A stretch of DNA of 64,000 bases from Agrobacterium pusense (GTDB lineage: Bacteria; Pseudomonadota; Alphaproteobacteria; Rhizobiales; Rhizobiaceae), in the NCBI RefSeq assembly GCF_900102105.1, contig NZ_FNBB01000013.1, positions 62,001 through 126,000 on the forward strand. The letters are read 5' to 3'. This document shows, in pieces, positions 26,408 through 37,000 of this stretch (its first letter is position 1; each line of letters starts with the position of its first letter). Under the pieces are notes generated by a model. That model worked only from the letters and a program-made list of their open reading frames with translations. It made no database searches and was not told where the DNA came from. The translations under genes and the position numbers were made by a program.

Positions 26408-29011
26408 ATGGATTGGTACGTACGTGCGGAGCATCTGAATGAGCCTTCCAGGCAAGGCGGAGATGTCGCTGAACGAGGATTTGAGTTTCAGCGGTCATAT
26501 GCGGTCTTGAAGCTGGTAGAGATGCTGATCGGCGAAGGCGGGCTCTGTTCTGTCCGTTATGAGGGGGCTCAAGATGTTGATCTAATGCTCGGAGACGGGA
26601 CGCAATCGTACGTACAGATCAAAGACTTCAGAAAGACCGATCTCGATTGGCCCAGAATGAAGAAGATCTTGGCCGGATTTGTTCGCGATGAGTTCGATGC
26701 AACAGTGATGAATGGGCTAAAAGCCGTGGAGACCGGCCTGCGCTATCAGTTGATCGGGGTCGGGTTGATCACCAACCAGCAAGTCTTCCAGATATTGCGT
26801 AAGTCTTTCATCGCGAAACTGAGCCGTGAAATAGTCTGTGAACAGATCAATTGCGATCCGTCACAACAGAGTTTGTATCAGGAGGCAGCGAAGAGAGCTC
26901 TCAGCAAGCTCAGCATCGATCTGGCGCCAAGGCATTTGCCAGAGCGGACTTACAGGCTGATGACAGAAGCTCACCTGATCAGATTTGGTGTTTTGCCGGC
27001 GAAGCTGGATACAGCTATCTCCACATTGACGAATGCTCTTACACGCAGAGAGCCGGTTTTTCCCCATCAAGTTGCAGACTGGCTATCTCCCTATCTCCCC
27101 GAGAGCCACCCTGGAGCGGCCAAAAGTGCGATACGGTTGGCGCCGATAAGCGATCTTAAAACTGACGCGGGCACCGAAAATTTCTTCTCCAGTCAGACGG
27201 AGGTATGGGCCGCAATATCTGCAGGTTTAGACGTCAGGCGCGATTCGTACCACGACTTGTCGGAAGTTGTGCTTAGTCCGGCGTCTCAGAAGGTGTTTCT
27301 GACCGGGCCAAGCGGGTCGGGAAAGAGCACACTCGCCCGGCGAGTCCTTTGGGACCTGCAGCGTGCCGGGAAAATTCTCGCTTTGGAGTTCATGGGGACC
27401 GAAGGCATAGATCAGGCTTGGAGCAGCGTTCTAGACCTGGCGAGAGCTCAAAAAATCAATGAGCGAACTGTTGTTGTGCTGGTGGACGATATCTTTAACC
27501 ACCGTTCTCTTGTTGAACTTGCTGCGACACTCGAACCTAAGGATAATTTGAAGGTCCTAGCTACCGCTTGGCGGGTCGACAGGCCTGAGAGATTTAAAGA
27601 TGGTTTCCGGTCAGTTGGTCTGGCTCATATCCGAAAGCACGAAGCCCAAAGTGCCGCCGAGGCCCTTCACGTTTCACTCGATAGGATCAAGCCAAAGGAG
27701 TTGGAACGGCTGCTCCAAGAGGGACAGTTTTTAGTACTGAACCTTGCTTTGCTAGGGAATGGAACGAGCGAGGCGTTCGGGCGGAGGTTGGTCGAGCGAA
27801 TTACTGATGCCGCCCCTGAAAAGCTAGCAGGATATCTCGACCTCTGCGCCGCAGGTGTGAGTGACGCTTCTATCCCACGGAGCCTTATGGCCGCGCGAGG
27901 GCGGGAGTTCGATCGCCTGGATGAGGAGAAGAATTTTAAGGGGCTGGTTTTTGCCGTCGGCGAGGGTGAAGAGCAGCTCAGGTCTGGCCACAGGCTTCTC
28001 GCAGAGGCCGTCTTAAAGGCGAGCGGAGTATCAAGAATCCGGCGATTGCTCGAGATCGCGGAGGTTGGCGACTTCTCCATCGATCGGGAGCGGCGCTTCG
28101 CAATCAGAATGCTTGATATCGCTATAAATCCTGAGAACTCGAAACATGCACCAACGTATATAAATGTCATTCGAAGGTTGTGTTTGAAAGTCGCTGAAAA
28201 CGGTGATTACGTTGATTGCAAACGTGTCGCTGCCATCATGGGCACGTTGGGTGACGCTGATTTATCATTGAAGCTTGCAGACTACGCTACCGCGGAAAGA
28301 GTAAACACCGGCCGGGACGCCGCAACCTTCCGTGCGGACTCAATCGCAAACAAAACACTACCGTCCGCGTTCCCTACTCTACTGGAGTTCTATGAGAGAG
28401 ATACTACGGGCTGGGGATACAAAAATTTCGTGCTGGCTAGCAAGCATCTCGAGAGTGATCAGAAGGTCCATCTCCTTAGGCAAGCGTTCAATAAAGCGAC
28501 GAAGTATCCGCACCGGACCGAAGACCTTCGAGTGTGCCTAGAATCCGTGCTTTGGATTAAGCCAAGGCCCATCTGGCTTGATAGAGCTTTTATCGACGCA
28601 CTTGTCGGAGCGGATCATGACGAGTCCGTAGCACTTGCAGCTTGCAAATTGGCGATTGGGAAAATGCTGGGAAATGATGCGGTCAACGCAGCTGTGGTGT
28701 ACTCGCTGCCGGTGGTGAAGGAATACAGATTGGGCTACTCCTTGCCTGGACAAATCGTAAAAGCATCTGAGCAAGCTAGTTCCAAGGTCAGAATCCAAGT
28801 GTTCACCTACCTAGCCGAATTGCTGTCAGATGGCAAAGTTGAAGAGAGCGCCGAAACACGGTTCCTTAAGATGTTAGTGCACGCAGCGCCTGATCGAAAG
28901 CTCGCGGAGCTCGGGGAATTGCTTTCAATTCCTCGACTTCTCGACGATCATATCGAGGCGGCATTGGCACATTATTATCATCGCGTTGGGAAGACCTCTT
29001 TCTCTGAGTGA
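26408..29011 (+). CDS. Nuclease-STAND NTPase, probable antiphage protein
   Basis: 867 residues. N-terminal domain (about 20-170) has a PD-(D/E)xK look like the Cap4/DUF4297 endonucleases of defence proteins: FEFQRSYAVLKLVEML, then Glu52/Asp56/Asp58 (YEGAQDVDL) and Gln70-x-Lys72 (SYVQIKD). A P-loop ATPase follows with Walker A GPSGSGKS at 300-307 and Walker B VVVLVDD at 355-361, then LKVLATAWR in the sensor position. The remaining 450 residues are helical and repeat-like (EKLAGYLDLCAAGV, ALAACKLAIGKML). This is the plan of STAND immune sensors such as Avs, although those are usually over 1300 residues. Its GC content is lower than its neighbours, a sign of transfer. No partner gene is close. 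Confidence 0.72.
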   Translation: MDWYVRAEHLNEPSRQGGDVAERGFEFQRSYAVLKLVEMLIGEGGLCSVRYEGAQDVDLMLGDGTQSYVQIKDFRKTDLDWPRMKKILAGFVRDEFDATVMNGLKAVETGLRYQLIGVGLITNQQVFQILRKSFIAKLSREIVCEQINCDPSQQSLYQEAAKRALSKLSIDLAPRHLPERTYRLMTEAHLIRFGVLPAKLDTAISTLTNALTRREPVFPHQVADWLSPYLPESHPGAAKSAIRLAPISDLKTDAGTENFFSSQTEVWAAISAGLDVRRDSYHDLSEVVLSPASQKVFLTGPSGSGKSTLARRVLWDLQRAGKILALEFMGTEGIDQAWSSVLDLARAQKINERTVVVLVDDIFNHRSLVELAATLEPKDNLKVLATAWRVDRPERFKDGFRSVGLAHIRKHEAQSAAEALHVSLDRIKPKELERLLQEGQFLVLNLALLGNGTSEAFGRRLVERITDAAPEKLAGYLDLCAAGVSDASIPRSLMAARGREFDRLDEEKNFKGLVFAVGEGEEQLRSGHRLLAEAVLKASGVSRIRRLLEIAEVGDFSIDRERRFAIRMLDIAINPENSKHAPTYINVIRRLCLKVAENGDYVDCKRVAAIMGTLGDADLSLKLADYATAERVNTGRDAATFRADSIANKTLPSAFPTLLEFYERDTTGWGYKNFVLASKHLESDQKVHLLRQAFNKATKYPHRTEDLRVCLESVLWIKPRPIWLDRAFIDALVGADHDESVALAACKLAIGKMLGNDAVNAAVVYSLPVVKEYRLGYSLPGQIVKASEQASSKVRIQVFTYLAELLSDGKVEESAETRFLKMLVHAAPDRKLAELGELLSIPRLLDDHIEAALAHYYHRVGKTSFSE

Positions 29012-29328
29012 ATACCAGGGCAAGCGTCGCTTTACATTCGATAATGGAAATGCGCTCAGTTCCGATGGTGGTTGAGGTAATGGACGCGACTTGCCTGCAT
29101 CATAACGGAATCGCCTCGGCAATTAACAGCAGGTGGGGCTGAAATATCGAGCTCGTGGGGTAGTGATTCCTGGTGGTGCAGTTGCTGAGCTTCACGCGGC
29201 TACGCGTGCAAAGGGACCCGACATGCATACGAAAATGAGCAGAAAAAGCTTCGTCTCTCATCTCGCAAAACAAAGTAACTCAACTTACGTTCTGTAATTG
29301 GTAGAAGATTCGAGCGGCGGGAGAGGTT
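29012..29328. other. Upstream region of the ubiquitin-like operon
   Basis: 317 bp. A 24-codon frame at 29223 (MHTKMSRKSF...) is too short to support. The region should hold the promoter of the next operon; A+T-rich sequence occurs at about 29225-29300. No operator was recognised. Confidence 0.4.
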
Positions 29329-29553
29329 ATGGAGTTTGTCTCAGGCGATACGGTTCAGTTAAAATCGGGTGGGCCGATCATGACTGTAGAGCAGATCGGC
29401 GAGCATTGGTCGATTGAAGGCAGTGCTGTCTGGTGCGTGTGGTTTGAGAAGGTCGGCAACAAGCAGGTTGCCTCGCGCGAGACGTTCGCTGCTGTTGCGC
29501 TGGACAAAGTTGAACGACCCGGTGTCGCGTCGTTTCAGGTGACGCGGGGCTAA
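29329..29553 (+). CDS. DUF2158 (YodC-like) small protein
   Basis: 74 residues with the family start FVSGDTVQLKSGGPIMTVEQIG and a WCVWFEKVGNKQVASRETF second half. DUF2158 proteins are small beta-rich proteins of unknown role, often beside mobile or defence genes. GAGAGG lies upstream of the ATG. It ends 4 bp before the caspase-helicase gene, so it is probably the first gene of the operon. Confidence 0.8.
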   Translation: MEFVSGDTVQLKSGGPIMTVEQIGEHWSIEGSAVWCVWFEKVGNKQVASRETFAAVALDKVERPGVASFQVTRG

Positions 29554-29557
29554 AACA

Positions 29558-32500
29558 ATGATCCGGGGGGCATTCATCGGCATCGATCGGCATGCGGATC
29601 CCTTTATCGGTGATCTGACGGGAGCCGCACGCGATGCCACCGCTTTGTGGGCGGTGCTGTCGGATAGTATCGCCGATCTAAACGCGCCCCTCATCACGAG
29701 TGAAGCGGCGACGCTGGTTGCGATGCGCGATGTGCTCGACGCGACGCTTGGCGCTGCGGACGAAGATGATGTAGTGATCCTCGGGTTCGCCGGACACGGC
29801 ACGCAGGACCACCGTTTGGTTCTGCATGATACGAGCGTAGCCGATCTACCGAACACGACGCTCGGCATGGACGAGCTGGCTGAGCGTTTTCGAGAAACCA
29901 GAGCGCGTGCGGTCATTCTCTTGCTGGATTGCTGCTTCAGTGGCGGTGCTCCGGCGCGCGTGATCGACGCCGGCCTTGTCCCTCGCGATGCTGTTTCTTT
30001 CCCGCTCGTCGACGTGGCGGGGCAGGGACGTATCCTGTTCGCCGCATCTGCCGCCGATCAAGAGGCGCTCGAGGATCCCCAATCACGGCACGGGCTCTTC
30101 ACCAAGGCCGTCATTGACGTTTTGCTGGAGGCAGGTGGCCCTCTCGGCGTGCTTGAGCTTGTCGACCGCGTTACTCGCCTCGTCACAGCGAACGCTGGGC
30201 GATTTGGCTACATCCAATCACCGACCATGTTCGGCCAGACCGAAGGCGATCTCGTCCTGCCTCCCGGCCAGATCGGTGCCCGCTATCGCGGAGCCTTTCC
30301 GGAACGCGTCAATTTTCAGACCACCGGCGATATTCGCGAGTTGGCGGCAGCGGGTATTCCGCAAGAAGCCGTCGATGCATGGCACGAGCGTTTTCCTCAG
30401 GGGCTCAACGAACTTCAGATTGAAGCAGTCAACGAACAGGGGGTGCTGGACGGCAACTCGCTCATGGTCGTCGCGCCGACCAGCGCCGGAAAGACTTTCA
30501 TCGGAGAGTTGGCGGCGCTCAAGGCCATCGCGGATGGCCGCAAAGCAGTGTTCCTGCTGCCCTACAAGGCGCTCGTGAACGAGAAGTTCGAAGACTTCTC
30601 TGCCCTCTACGGGGATCGCCTGGGACTCCGCATTGCTCGTTGCTCCGGCGATTGGCAGGATCAGGTCGGTACCGTCCTGCGCGGCAAATACGACATCGCG
30701 TTCTTCACCTACGAGAAGTTCCTCAGCATGTCGGTCGCCTCCGCGCACATGCTTAATCAGATCGGCCTGGTCGTGCTCGACGAGGCGCAGTTCATTACTG
30801 AGCCAGGTCGCGGCATGGTGGTCGAACTGTTGCTCACGAACCTTGTGAGCGCACGCCAACGTGGCGTTGCTCCGCAGCTCATCACATTGAGTGCGGTTAT
30901 CGGTCACGCCAACCATTTCGACCGCTGGCTCGGTTGCGGCCTTCTGCAGACTGATCATCGGCCGGTCCCACTCGTGGAAGGCGTGCTTGACCGAACTGGT
31001 GCATTGACTCGCTTGGGGCTGAACGGTCCTGAGACCGTTCAGCTTCTCGATCGCTTTGCGGTCCGCCAGCGTGGCCAAAATCAATCGTCGCAAGACGTGA
31101 TCGTACCGCTGGTGCGCCATCTCGTTGATGCCGGCGAGAAGGTCATCGTCTTCCGCAACGCGCGTGGTCCGGCGAGCGGCTGCGCAAACTATCTTTCTGC
31201 CGAACTTGGGCTACCGGCGGCGCAAGACGTGATCGAGGCGCTGCCCGAAGGCGACCTTTCCCAAATGTCCGAGAGCCTTCGACGTGCGCTCGCGGGCGGC
31301 ATCGCATTCCACAACGGTGATCTCACCCGAGATGAGCGTGTTGCTGTGGAGCGCGGCTTCCGCCGGCCGGACGGCCAGATCAGAGTGCTCGTCGCGACCA
31401 GCACGGTTGCCGCGGGCGTAAACACGCCTGCATCTACAGTCATCATCGCTGAGACGGATTTCCCCGGCCGGGAACGGCAGCCATACACGGTGGCCCAATA
31501 CAAGAACATGGCAGGACGTGCCGGTCGCTTGGGGTTCGAGGTTGAGGGAAAGGCTATCCTGCTCGCCGATACTCCCATGGAGCGCAATCAACTCTTCCGG
31601 CAATACGTGCAGGGTCAACCAGAGGTCATCCGCTCGTCGTTCAACCCTGAACAGCCGGGCACTTGGGTAATCCGTTTGTTAACGCAGGTGAGGGAAGTTC
31701 CGCGTGGAGCGGTCGTCGACCTGATCGCAAATACCTACGGTGGTTATCTCGCTGCCCTTCAAAATCCGACATGGCGTGATCGTATGGTCCCCACGCTGGA
31801 GCGGCTTTTGGACCGCATGATCGCCGATGGCCTGATCGAGGTAGACGGCGACAATCTCCGTCTGACCATGCTTGGACGAGCCTGCGGCGAGTCGCCTCTA
31901 ACGCTCGAGTCGGCGATGCGTCTGGTTGAGCTATTGCGTCGCGTGGATCCGGCCGACGCTACGCTGGAAGCCCTTCTTGTGCTCGTCGAATGCTTGCCGG
32001 AGCGCGACGATGATTACACGCCACAGACCCGCAATGGTGAGCCGCGCTGGCAGCAGGCAGCACTTGGCCGCTTCGGACATGGCGTGGGCCGCGCATTGCA
32101 GCATCGCGCTGAAAGCGATGTTGCATTTTATGCCCGATGCAAACGCGCGCTTATTGTGAGCGACTGGATTGCTGGCGAACCGACCAACGATATCGAGGCT
32201 CGCTATTCGTCCAATGCCTTCGTCAGGGTAGGGCACGGCGACATTCGCGGCTACGCGGATGGGTCCCGCTTCCTATTGGAGTCTGCGCTGCGCATAGCCG
32301 CGATTTTACTGGAGCGGGCCGAGGATCAGGAGGCGGCCCTTCTATTGCTCACGCGGCTTGATCTCGGCCTTCCAGCCGAAGCGTTGCCGCTGAGCGCGTT
32401 AGGCTTTCCGCTGACACGAGGGGAAATTCTTGCACTATTTCGAGCCGGTCATTTGAACCGAGAGGCCGTCGCCGCCTTAACCGCTGACGCTGTCTCAGCA

Positions 32501-32566
32501 ATCATTGGCCGCCGTGGACATGAGCTGCATGAGGCGATGCAGCCCGTCCTACTGGAAGGAACCTAA
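29558..32566 (+). CDS. Caspase-like protease fused to Ski2-like SF2 helicase
   Basis: 1002 residues. N-terminal peptidase C14 (metacaspase/caspase) domain, about 1-235: GAFIGIDRH, catalytic His80 in VILGFAGHGTQD, and catalytic Cys126 in ILLLDCCFSGGAP. From about 280 a Ski2/Hel308-like helicase: LNELQIEAV (Q-like), motif I APTSAGKT 306-313, DEAQ box 408-411, motif III TLSAVIG, LVATSTVAAGVNTPA (motif V), and motif VI QYKNMAGRAGR 647-657; the C-terminal 300 residues look like winged-helix and ratchet parts. Both active sites appear intact. The fusion suggests a protease switched by nucleic acid translocation. It heads the Ubl cassette, 65 bp before the sigma-like gene. Confidence 0.88.
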   Translation: MIRGAFIGIDRHADPFIGDLTGAARDATALWAVLSDSIADLNAPLITSEAATLVAMRDVLDATLGAADEDDVVILGFAGHGTQDHRLVLHDTSVADLPNTTLGMDELAERFRETRARAVILLLDCCFSGGAPARVIDAGLVPRDAVSFPLVDVAGQGRILFAASAADQEALEDPQSRHGLFTKAVIDVLLEAGGPLGVLELVDRVTRLVTANAGRFGYIQSPTMFGQTEGDLVLPPGQIGARYRGAFPERVNFQTTGDIRELAAAGIPQEAVDAWHERFPQGLNELQIEAVNEQGVLDGNSLMVVAPTSAGKTFIGELAALKAIADGRKAVFLLPYKALVNEKFEDFSALYGDRLGLRIARCSGDWQDQVGTVLRGKYDIAFFTYEKFLSMSVASAHMLNQIGLVVLDEAQFITEPGRGMVVELLLTNLVSARQRGVAPQLITLSAVIGHANHFDRWLGCGLLQTDHRPVPLVEGVLDRTGALTRLGLNGPETVQLLDRFAVRQRGQNQSSQDVIVPLVRHLVDAGEKVIVFRNARGPASGCANYLSAELGLPAAQDVIEALPEGDLSQMSESLRRALAGGIAFHNGDLTRDERVAVERGFRRPDGQIRVLVATSTVAAGVNTPASTVIIAETDFPGRERQPYTVAQYKNMAGRAGRLGFEVEGKAILLADTPMERNQLFRQYVQGQPEVIRSSFNPEQPGTWVIRLLTQVREVPRGAVVDLIANTYGGYLAALQNPTWRDRMVPTLERLLDRMIADGLIEVDGDNLRLTMLGRACGESPLTLESAMRLVELLRRVDPADATLEALLVLVECLPERDDDYTPQTRNGEPRWQQAALGRFGHGVGRALQHRAESDVAFYARCKRALIVSDWIAGEPTNDIEARYSSNAFVRVGHGDIRGYADGSRFLLESALRIAAILLERAEDQEAALLLLTRLDLGLPAEALPLSALGFPLTRGEILALFRAGHLNREAVAALTADAVSAIIGRRGHELHEAMQPVLLEGT

Positions 32567-32631
32567 GTGGCTTCGACTTTTATGAGCACATGTCTGAATC
32601 TGAAGAGTGCTAGCGAGAAAAGGCCGGCACG

Positions 32632-33489
32632 ATGAAGCAGTTGGGAGGAGCCGTTGGTGCGACGGGAATTGCAGGACCGAGCGGCGCGGGTGAAATGATA
32701 GTACACTCGCTTCGAAAAAGACGGCTCAATGGAGAGCTTTATCAGCGCGACCCGAAGGTAGAATCGCTCATCGCCGTACTGGCGGCCTTGCCGCGTGACG
32801 AGTTGATTGCCAAGGCTGCAGTCACGAAGCGCTCCGACCCAGCCTATGTCCCAAGCGAATGTCTCGTCTATTTCATCCGTGCGAGCCGTCGCGACAACAA
32901 TGAAGCGTGGTTCGAACGTCTTTACCGGATCCTGATCGAACGGGTACTGCGCAGCCTGCCTCGCGCGGAAAGCTCCGACGGCAAGACCGCGTCGCTGACC
33001 CGTGGGGCCGTCCGCGACAAGGTGTTCAGTCGGTTTGTCGAGCTTCTTTCGACAGATCGCACTACTTACGTCGACAAGCTCGATTATTTCGAAATACGCT
33101 TCGACGGCGCGGTCGCCAGCCTGCGGCGTGATGCACAGGAACAGGCTTGGCGCGACGAGAACCGCTCTCGACCCCTCGAATATGATGAGGAGAGTGGAGA
33201 GCTGTCGCCAGAGGTGGAGGCTGCGGCAGGGGCTTACGATCCTTTCGCTGCTTCGGATTTTGACAATGCGGCTTACCGGTTGCGCCTTGATGCAGCGATT
33301 GAGGCTTTACCACCAGAACAAAGCAGGATCATTCACATGCTGAGACAAGGCTTCCCTATCGACTCGAAGGAGGCGGACGTCATGACCGTCGCCAAGGCCT
33401 TGGGCCGCTCCGAAAAGACCATCCGAACCTACCGTGATAAGGCCTTCGCCGCCCTGCGAACGGCCATGGCCGACGGAGACGAGCAATGA
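32632..33489 (+). CDS. Sigma-70-like factor of the defence operon
   Basis: 285 residues. The C-terminal part fits sigma region 4: LDAAIEALPPEQSRIIHMLRQGFP, then VMTVAKALGRSEKTIRTYRDKAFAAL (HTH, about 248-275). The middle (AWFERLYRILIERVLRSLP, and LVELLSTDR-like region) resembles region 2 of large ECF-type factors. The N-terminal 22 residues are Gly/Ala-rich and an in-frame ATG at 32695 could be the true start. Its position in the operon, and overlap by ATGA with the following HTH protein, suggests it controls the operon itself. Confidence 0.7.
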   Translation: MKQLGGAVGATGIAGPSGAGEMIVHSLRKRRLNGELYQRDPKVESLIAVLAALPRDELIAKAAVTKRSDPAYVPSECLVYFIRASRRDNNEAWFERLYRILIERVLRSLPRAESSDGKTASLTRGAVRDKVFSRFVELLSTDRTTYVDKLDYFEIRFDGAVASLRRDAQEQAWRDENRSRPLEYDEESGELSPEVEAAAGAYDPFAASDFDNAAYRLRLDAAIEALPPEQSRIIHMLRQGFPIDSKEADVMTVAKALGRSEKTIRTYRDKAFAALRTAMADGDEQ

Positions 33490-34061
33490 GTCCCGCCGGC
33501 GAAAGTCCATCCCGGGAGTCGGTCCTCGACGCGTTTGCCGTTGAGAGCGAGGCTGGCCGGCCGACATTGGAGCGCTATCTGCGGCTTTACCCCGAATACG
33601 CTCGAGAACTCATCGACCTCTCCCGCGAACTTAGCCGCCAATCTTACGAAGACGACGCTCCTCTTTCTGCTGCCGATCAGGCGTTGGTTGATGCCGCTTG
33701 GTCGCAGCATGCGAAGGCTGTGCCGGCGGCGGTGGATCCTTTCGCGGCGCTGACGGTTGATGACTGGCGCACGATCGCACAGGTTTTGGACGTGCCCCGA
33801 CAGGTCGTGACTGCGTTGCGCGAACGGCGGGTGTCGCTCGTCAGTATCCCGCGGCGCTTCCTGGCGATGTTGGCTGATGCGATGCGCAGCTCTGTCTCGG
33901 AGTTGGAGTCATTTTGGGCGCCCGCCCCGCTGCTCGTCGCGCGCAGCTACAAGTCCGATAATAAGCCGACGGTCGGCGAGCAGGTTACCTTCGAGCAGGT
34001 GCTGATCGATGCCGGCGTTCCAGCCGAGAAGCGCGCCAGCTTGATGTCGGAGGCAGACTGA
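33486..34061 (+). CDS. HTH-containing partner protein of the sigma-like factor
   Basis: 191 residues, no known family. Start: SRESVLDAFAVESEAGRPTLERYLRLYPEYARELIDLSREL, a helical segment that could bind the sigma-like factor. Second half: WRTIAQVLDVPRQVVTALRERRVSLVSIPRRFLAMLADAM looks like a Cro/C1-type HTH (about 90-130). It overlaps the sigma-like gene by 4 nt and ends 1 bp before the IrrE-helicase gene. In known pairs an IrrE/ImmA protease cuts an HTH repressor (ImmR, DdrO); this protein is the natural candidate target here. That is inference. Confidence 0.6.
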   Translation: MSPAGESPSRESVLDAFAVESEAGRPTLERYLRLYPEYARELIDLSRELSRQSYEDDAPLSAADQALVDAAWSQHAKAVPAAVDPFAALTVDDWRTIAQVLDVPRQVVTALRERRVSLVSIPRRFLAMLADAMRSSVSELESFWAPAPLLVARSYKSDNKPTVGEQVTFEQVLIDAGVPAEKRASLMSEAD

Positions 34062-34062
34062 C

Positions 34063-37000
34063 ATGGATGGCGTGGAGCTCGCCAGGCAAGTCGCCGCCGA
34101 GCTTCACGCTCGCCTCGTTGCGTCCGGCGCCGATCCTTGGTCGCCTTATGACTTTGCTGTCGCTGAAGCCAAGCGGCGCGGGATCGACGTCGAGCCGACG
34201 GCGGTGGGGGCGGCTGTCCTCAACGGTGGTCGAGCGACTTTTGTCGCCGCCGACGATCTGATCCTCCACGAAAATATCGGATCGCGGTTTGAGCAGGCCT
34301 TCCTCATTGCTCACGAACTTGGCCATGTCGAGCTCGGCGACGATCCTGATGGTGAAGCCGCGCCTACAATTGATCCGGTGCGCACTGCGGAGCCATCGCC
34401 GGTCGGGATCGATCGGGTGATTGACTATGGGCGCAGGCAACGTCGCGAGGTCCAAATGGATCTTTTCGCACGCGAACTGCTGCTCCCACGCAACGTCGCG
34501 CGAACGCTTCATCTCGATGAAGGGCTTTCCGCTTCTGAGATTGCTGTAAAACTCGGCGCGCCATTTGAGGTCGTAGCGCAGCAGTTGTTCGATGCATTGC
34601 TGTTGCCGCCGGTCCCGCCAACATCGGTAGAAACGCATGTCGAACGGCCGCTGAATTCGCTGCAAGCTGCGGCGGCAGCACATCGAGGGGAAGCCTATCT
34701 GCTCGAAGCGGGTCCCGGCACCGGCAAGACCCAGACGCTGATTGCGCGTGTCGAAGGCCTTCTGGAGGAGAATATCGATCCAAGGCGTATCTTGCTGTTG
34801 ACCTTCTCGAACAAAGCGGCGGGTGAGATGGCAGAGCGGATTGCACGGAAGCAGCCCGAGTCAGCGGCCGCGATGTGGATAGGCACGTTCCATGCCTTCG
34901 GCCTCGATGTCATCCGTCGCTTCCATGCGGAGCTTGGGCTGCCAAAAGACCCGCGGATGATGGATCGAACCGAAGCGGTTGAACTCCTCGAGGAGGAGTT
35001 CCCGCGGCTGAGGCTCGCATATTACCGTAACCTTTACGATCCGACCCAGATCATTGCCGACATGTTGGCCGCCGTCTCACGGGCGAAGGACGAAGTGGTC
35101 AACGCCGAGGCCTACGCCGAGCTCGCCGCCGCCATGTTGGCGAGAGCAGCTGATGCAGAGGCGCGTGAAGCCGCAGAACGTGCCGGCGAAGTGGCCCGTG
35201 TCTACTCGGCCTATGAACAGCGCAAGCGCAACGCGCATTGTATTGATTTCGGCGACCTCGTCGCTCTACCAGTGCAATTGCTCGAAAGAGACGCAGCCAT
35301 CTGCGCGGCACTACAGGCGCGGTATGATCATATCCTTGTGGATGAGTATCAGGACGTGAACCGTAGCAGCGTGCGTTTGCTGAGAGCGCTGCGGCCAGAT
35401 GGCCGAAATCTTTGGATGGTCGGGGACGCCAAGCAGTCGATTTACCGTTTTCGCGGCGCCTCATCCTTCAATATGGCCCGGTTCGGCGAGGAAGACTTTT
35501 CTGGCGGTAAACGTGGCCGATTGAAGCGCAATTATCGCTCAGTGCCGGAGGTTGTCGCCAGCTTCTCCAGCTTTGCAATCAAGATGCGCGCGGGTGATGC
35601 GGAGAGTGGCCTTGAGGCGGAGCGCGACGCTAACGGTCACAGGCCCGAGTTACGGACGGTGCAACGCGCCGAACAGCAGCCGGTCGCTTTGGCCGATGCA
35701 ATCGAGAAGCTCCGGTGCGAGGGCTACGCCTATCGCGACCAGGCAGTCCTATGTACCGGCAACGAGAAGCTGTCGACGATTGGGCAGGACCTAGAACGGC
35801 TCGGCGTGCCCGTCCTGTTTCTGGGCAGTCTGTTCGAGCGGAGTGAGGTCAAAGATCTCCTGGCTTTCCTCTCGATCCTTGTCGATCGACGAGCCATGGG
35901 TTTGGTGCGCATCGCCTGTTGGCCCGACTTCACGATGTCCTTTGCAGATGTGGCTGCTATCTTCGACCACCTCCGGGCGTCCGAGCAAGCGCCAGCCGAA
36001 TGGCTTCAACATGGGAATGCGATCCCTGGTGTCAGCGATGCTGGCCGCCAGGTGCTTACCAAACTCGCGGCCGTGCTCGGCGGGTTTGAACAAACGTCTT
36101 CGCCGTGGACTGTGCTTGCGACGCTTCTGCTCGATCGCACCCACATCGCAGCGCGCCTTTGTGCATCCGAGCAGCTTGCTGATAGAACGCGCGGCATCGC
36201 GATTTGGCAGTTCCTCAACTTCCTGCGAGTTCAGCCCGCGGGCCATGGAATGCCGATCCCGCGCGTGCTCGATCGTGTCCGCAGGCTCGTGCGGCTCGGC
36301 GACGACCGTGACCTGCGTCAACTTCCGGCTGCCGCTCAGCATCTCGACGCCGTGCGGTTGATGACCATCCATGGCGCCAAGGGCTTGGAATTCGGTGGTG
36401 TCCACATTCCGGGGCTCAACAGCGATACTATCCCGCGCACGCCGCCGGCGCCGCCCTGTCCGGCGCCCGACGGAATGATCGCGGGGACAGACGGTAGTGC
36501 GCTGGAGGCATTTCGCGCAGGTCAGGTCGAGGAGCAAGAGTGCCTATTCTACGTGGCGCAGTCGCGCGCCCGCGACCGCCTGATTCTTTATGCTCCGACT
36601 GAAAAGAGCAACGGCCACAACCGACCGCTGTCGCCATTCCTCGACCGTCTCGGAGACACCTTGATGCGCCGCTCGGTCGTGCCGGCGCGGTCGCTTCCCA
36701 TAGCGGCGGAAGCTCAGGATATCAATTTGGTCGTCGACGGCGGGTTGCGGTTCGGGGCAATGCAGATCGCTCTTTATGAATCCTGCCCGCGCCGCTTCTT
36801 CTATACGCACGTCCTGCAGGTTGGCGGTCGCCGGACCGCGACCGCGTTCATGCACCTGCACGAGGCTGTTCGTGTAGTAGTCGGAGCTGTGATCGCGTCT
36901 GATACCCTCATGACTGAACGCGACCTAGAAGATCACACTGACGCGGCGCTTGCCGATCGGGGTCTGGGCGACCACGGCTATCGCGCGGAATTTCGCGATC

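Noticed and set aside
29223..29297. 24-codon frame before the DUF2158 gene
   Set aside because: Too short, no ribosome-binding site of note and no match to any known small protein.
30218..31120. 300-codon minus-strand frame inside the caspase-helicase gene
   Set aside because: The plus-strand frame carries all helicase motifs; the antisense product has no recognisable domain.
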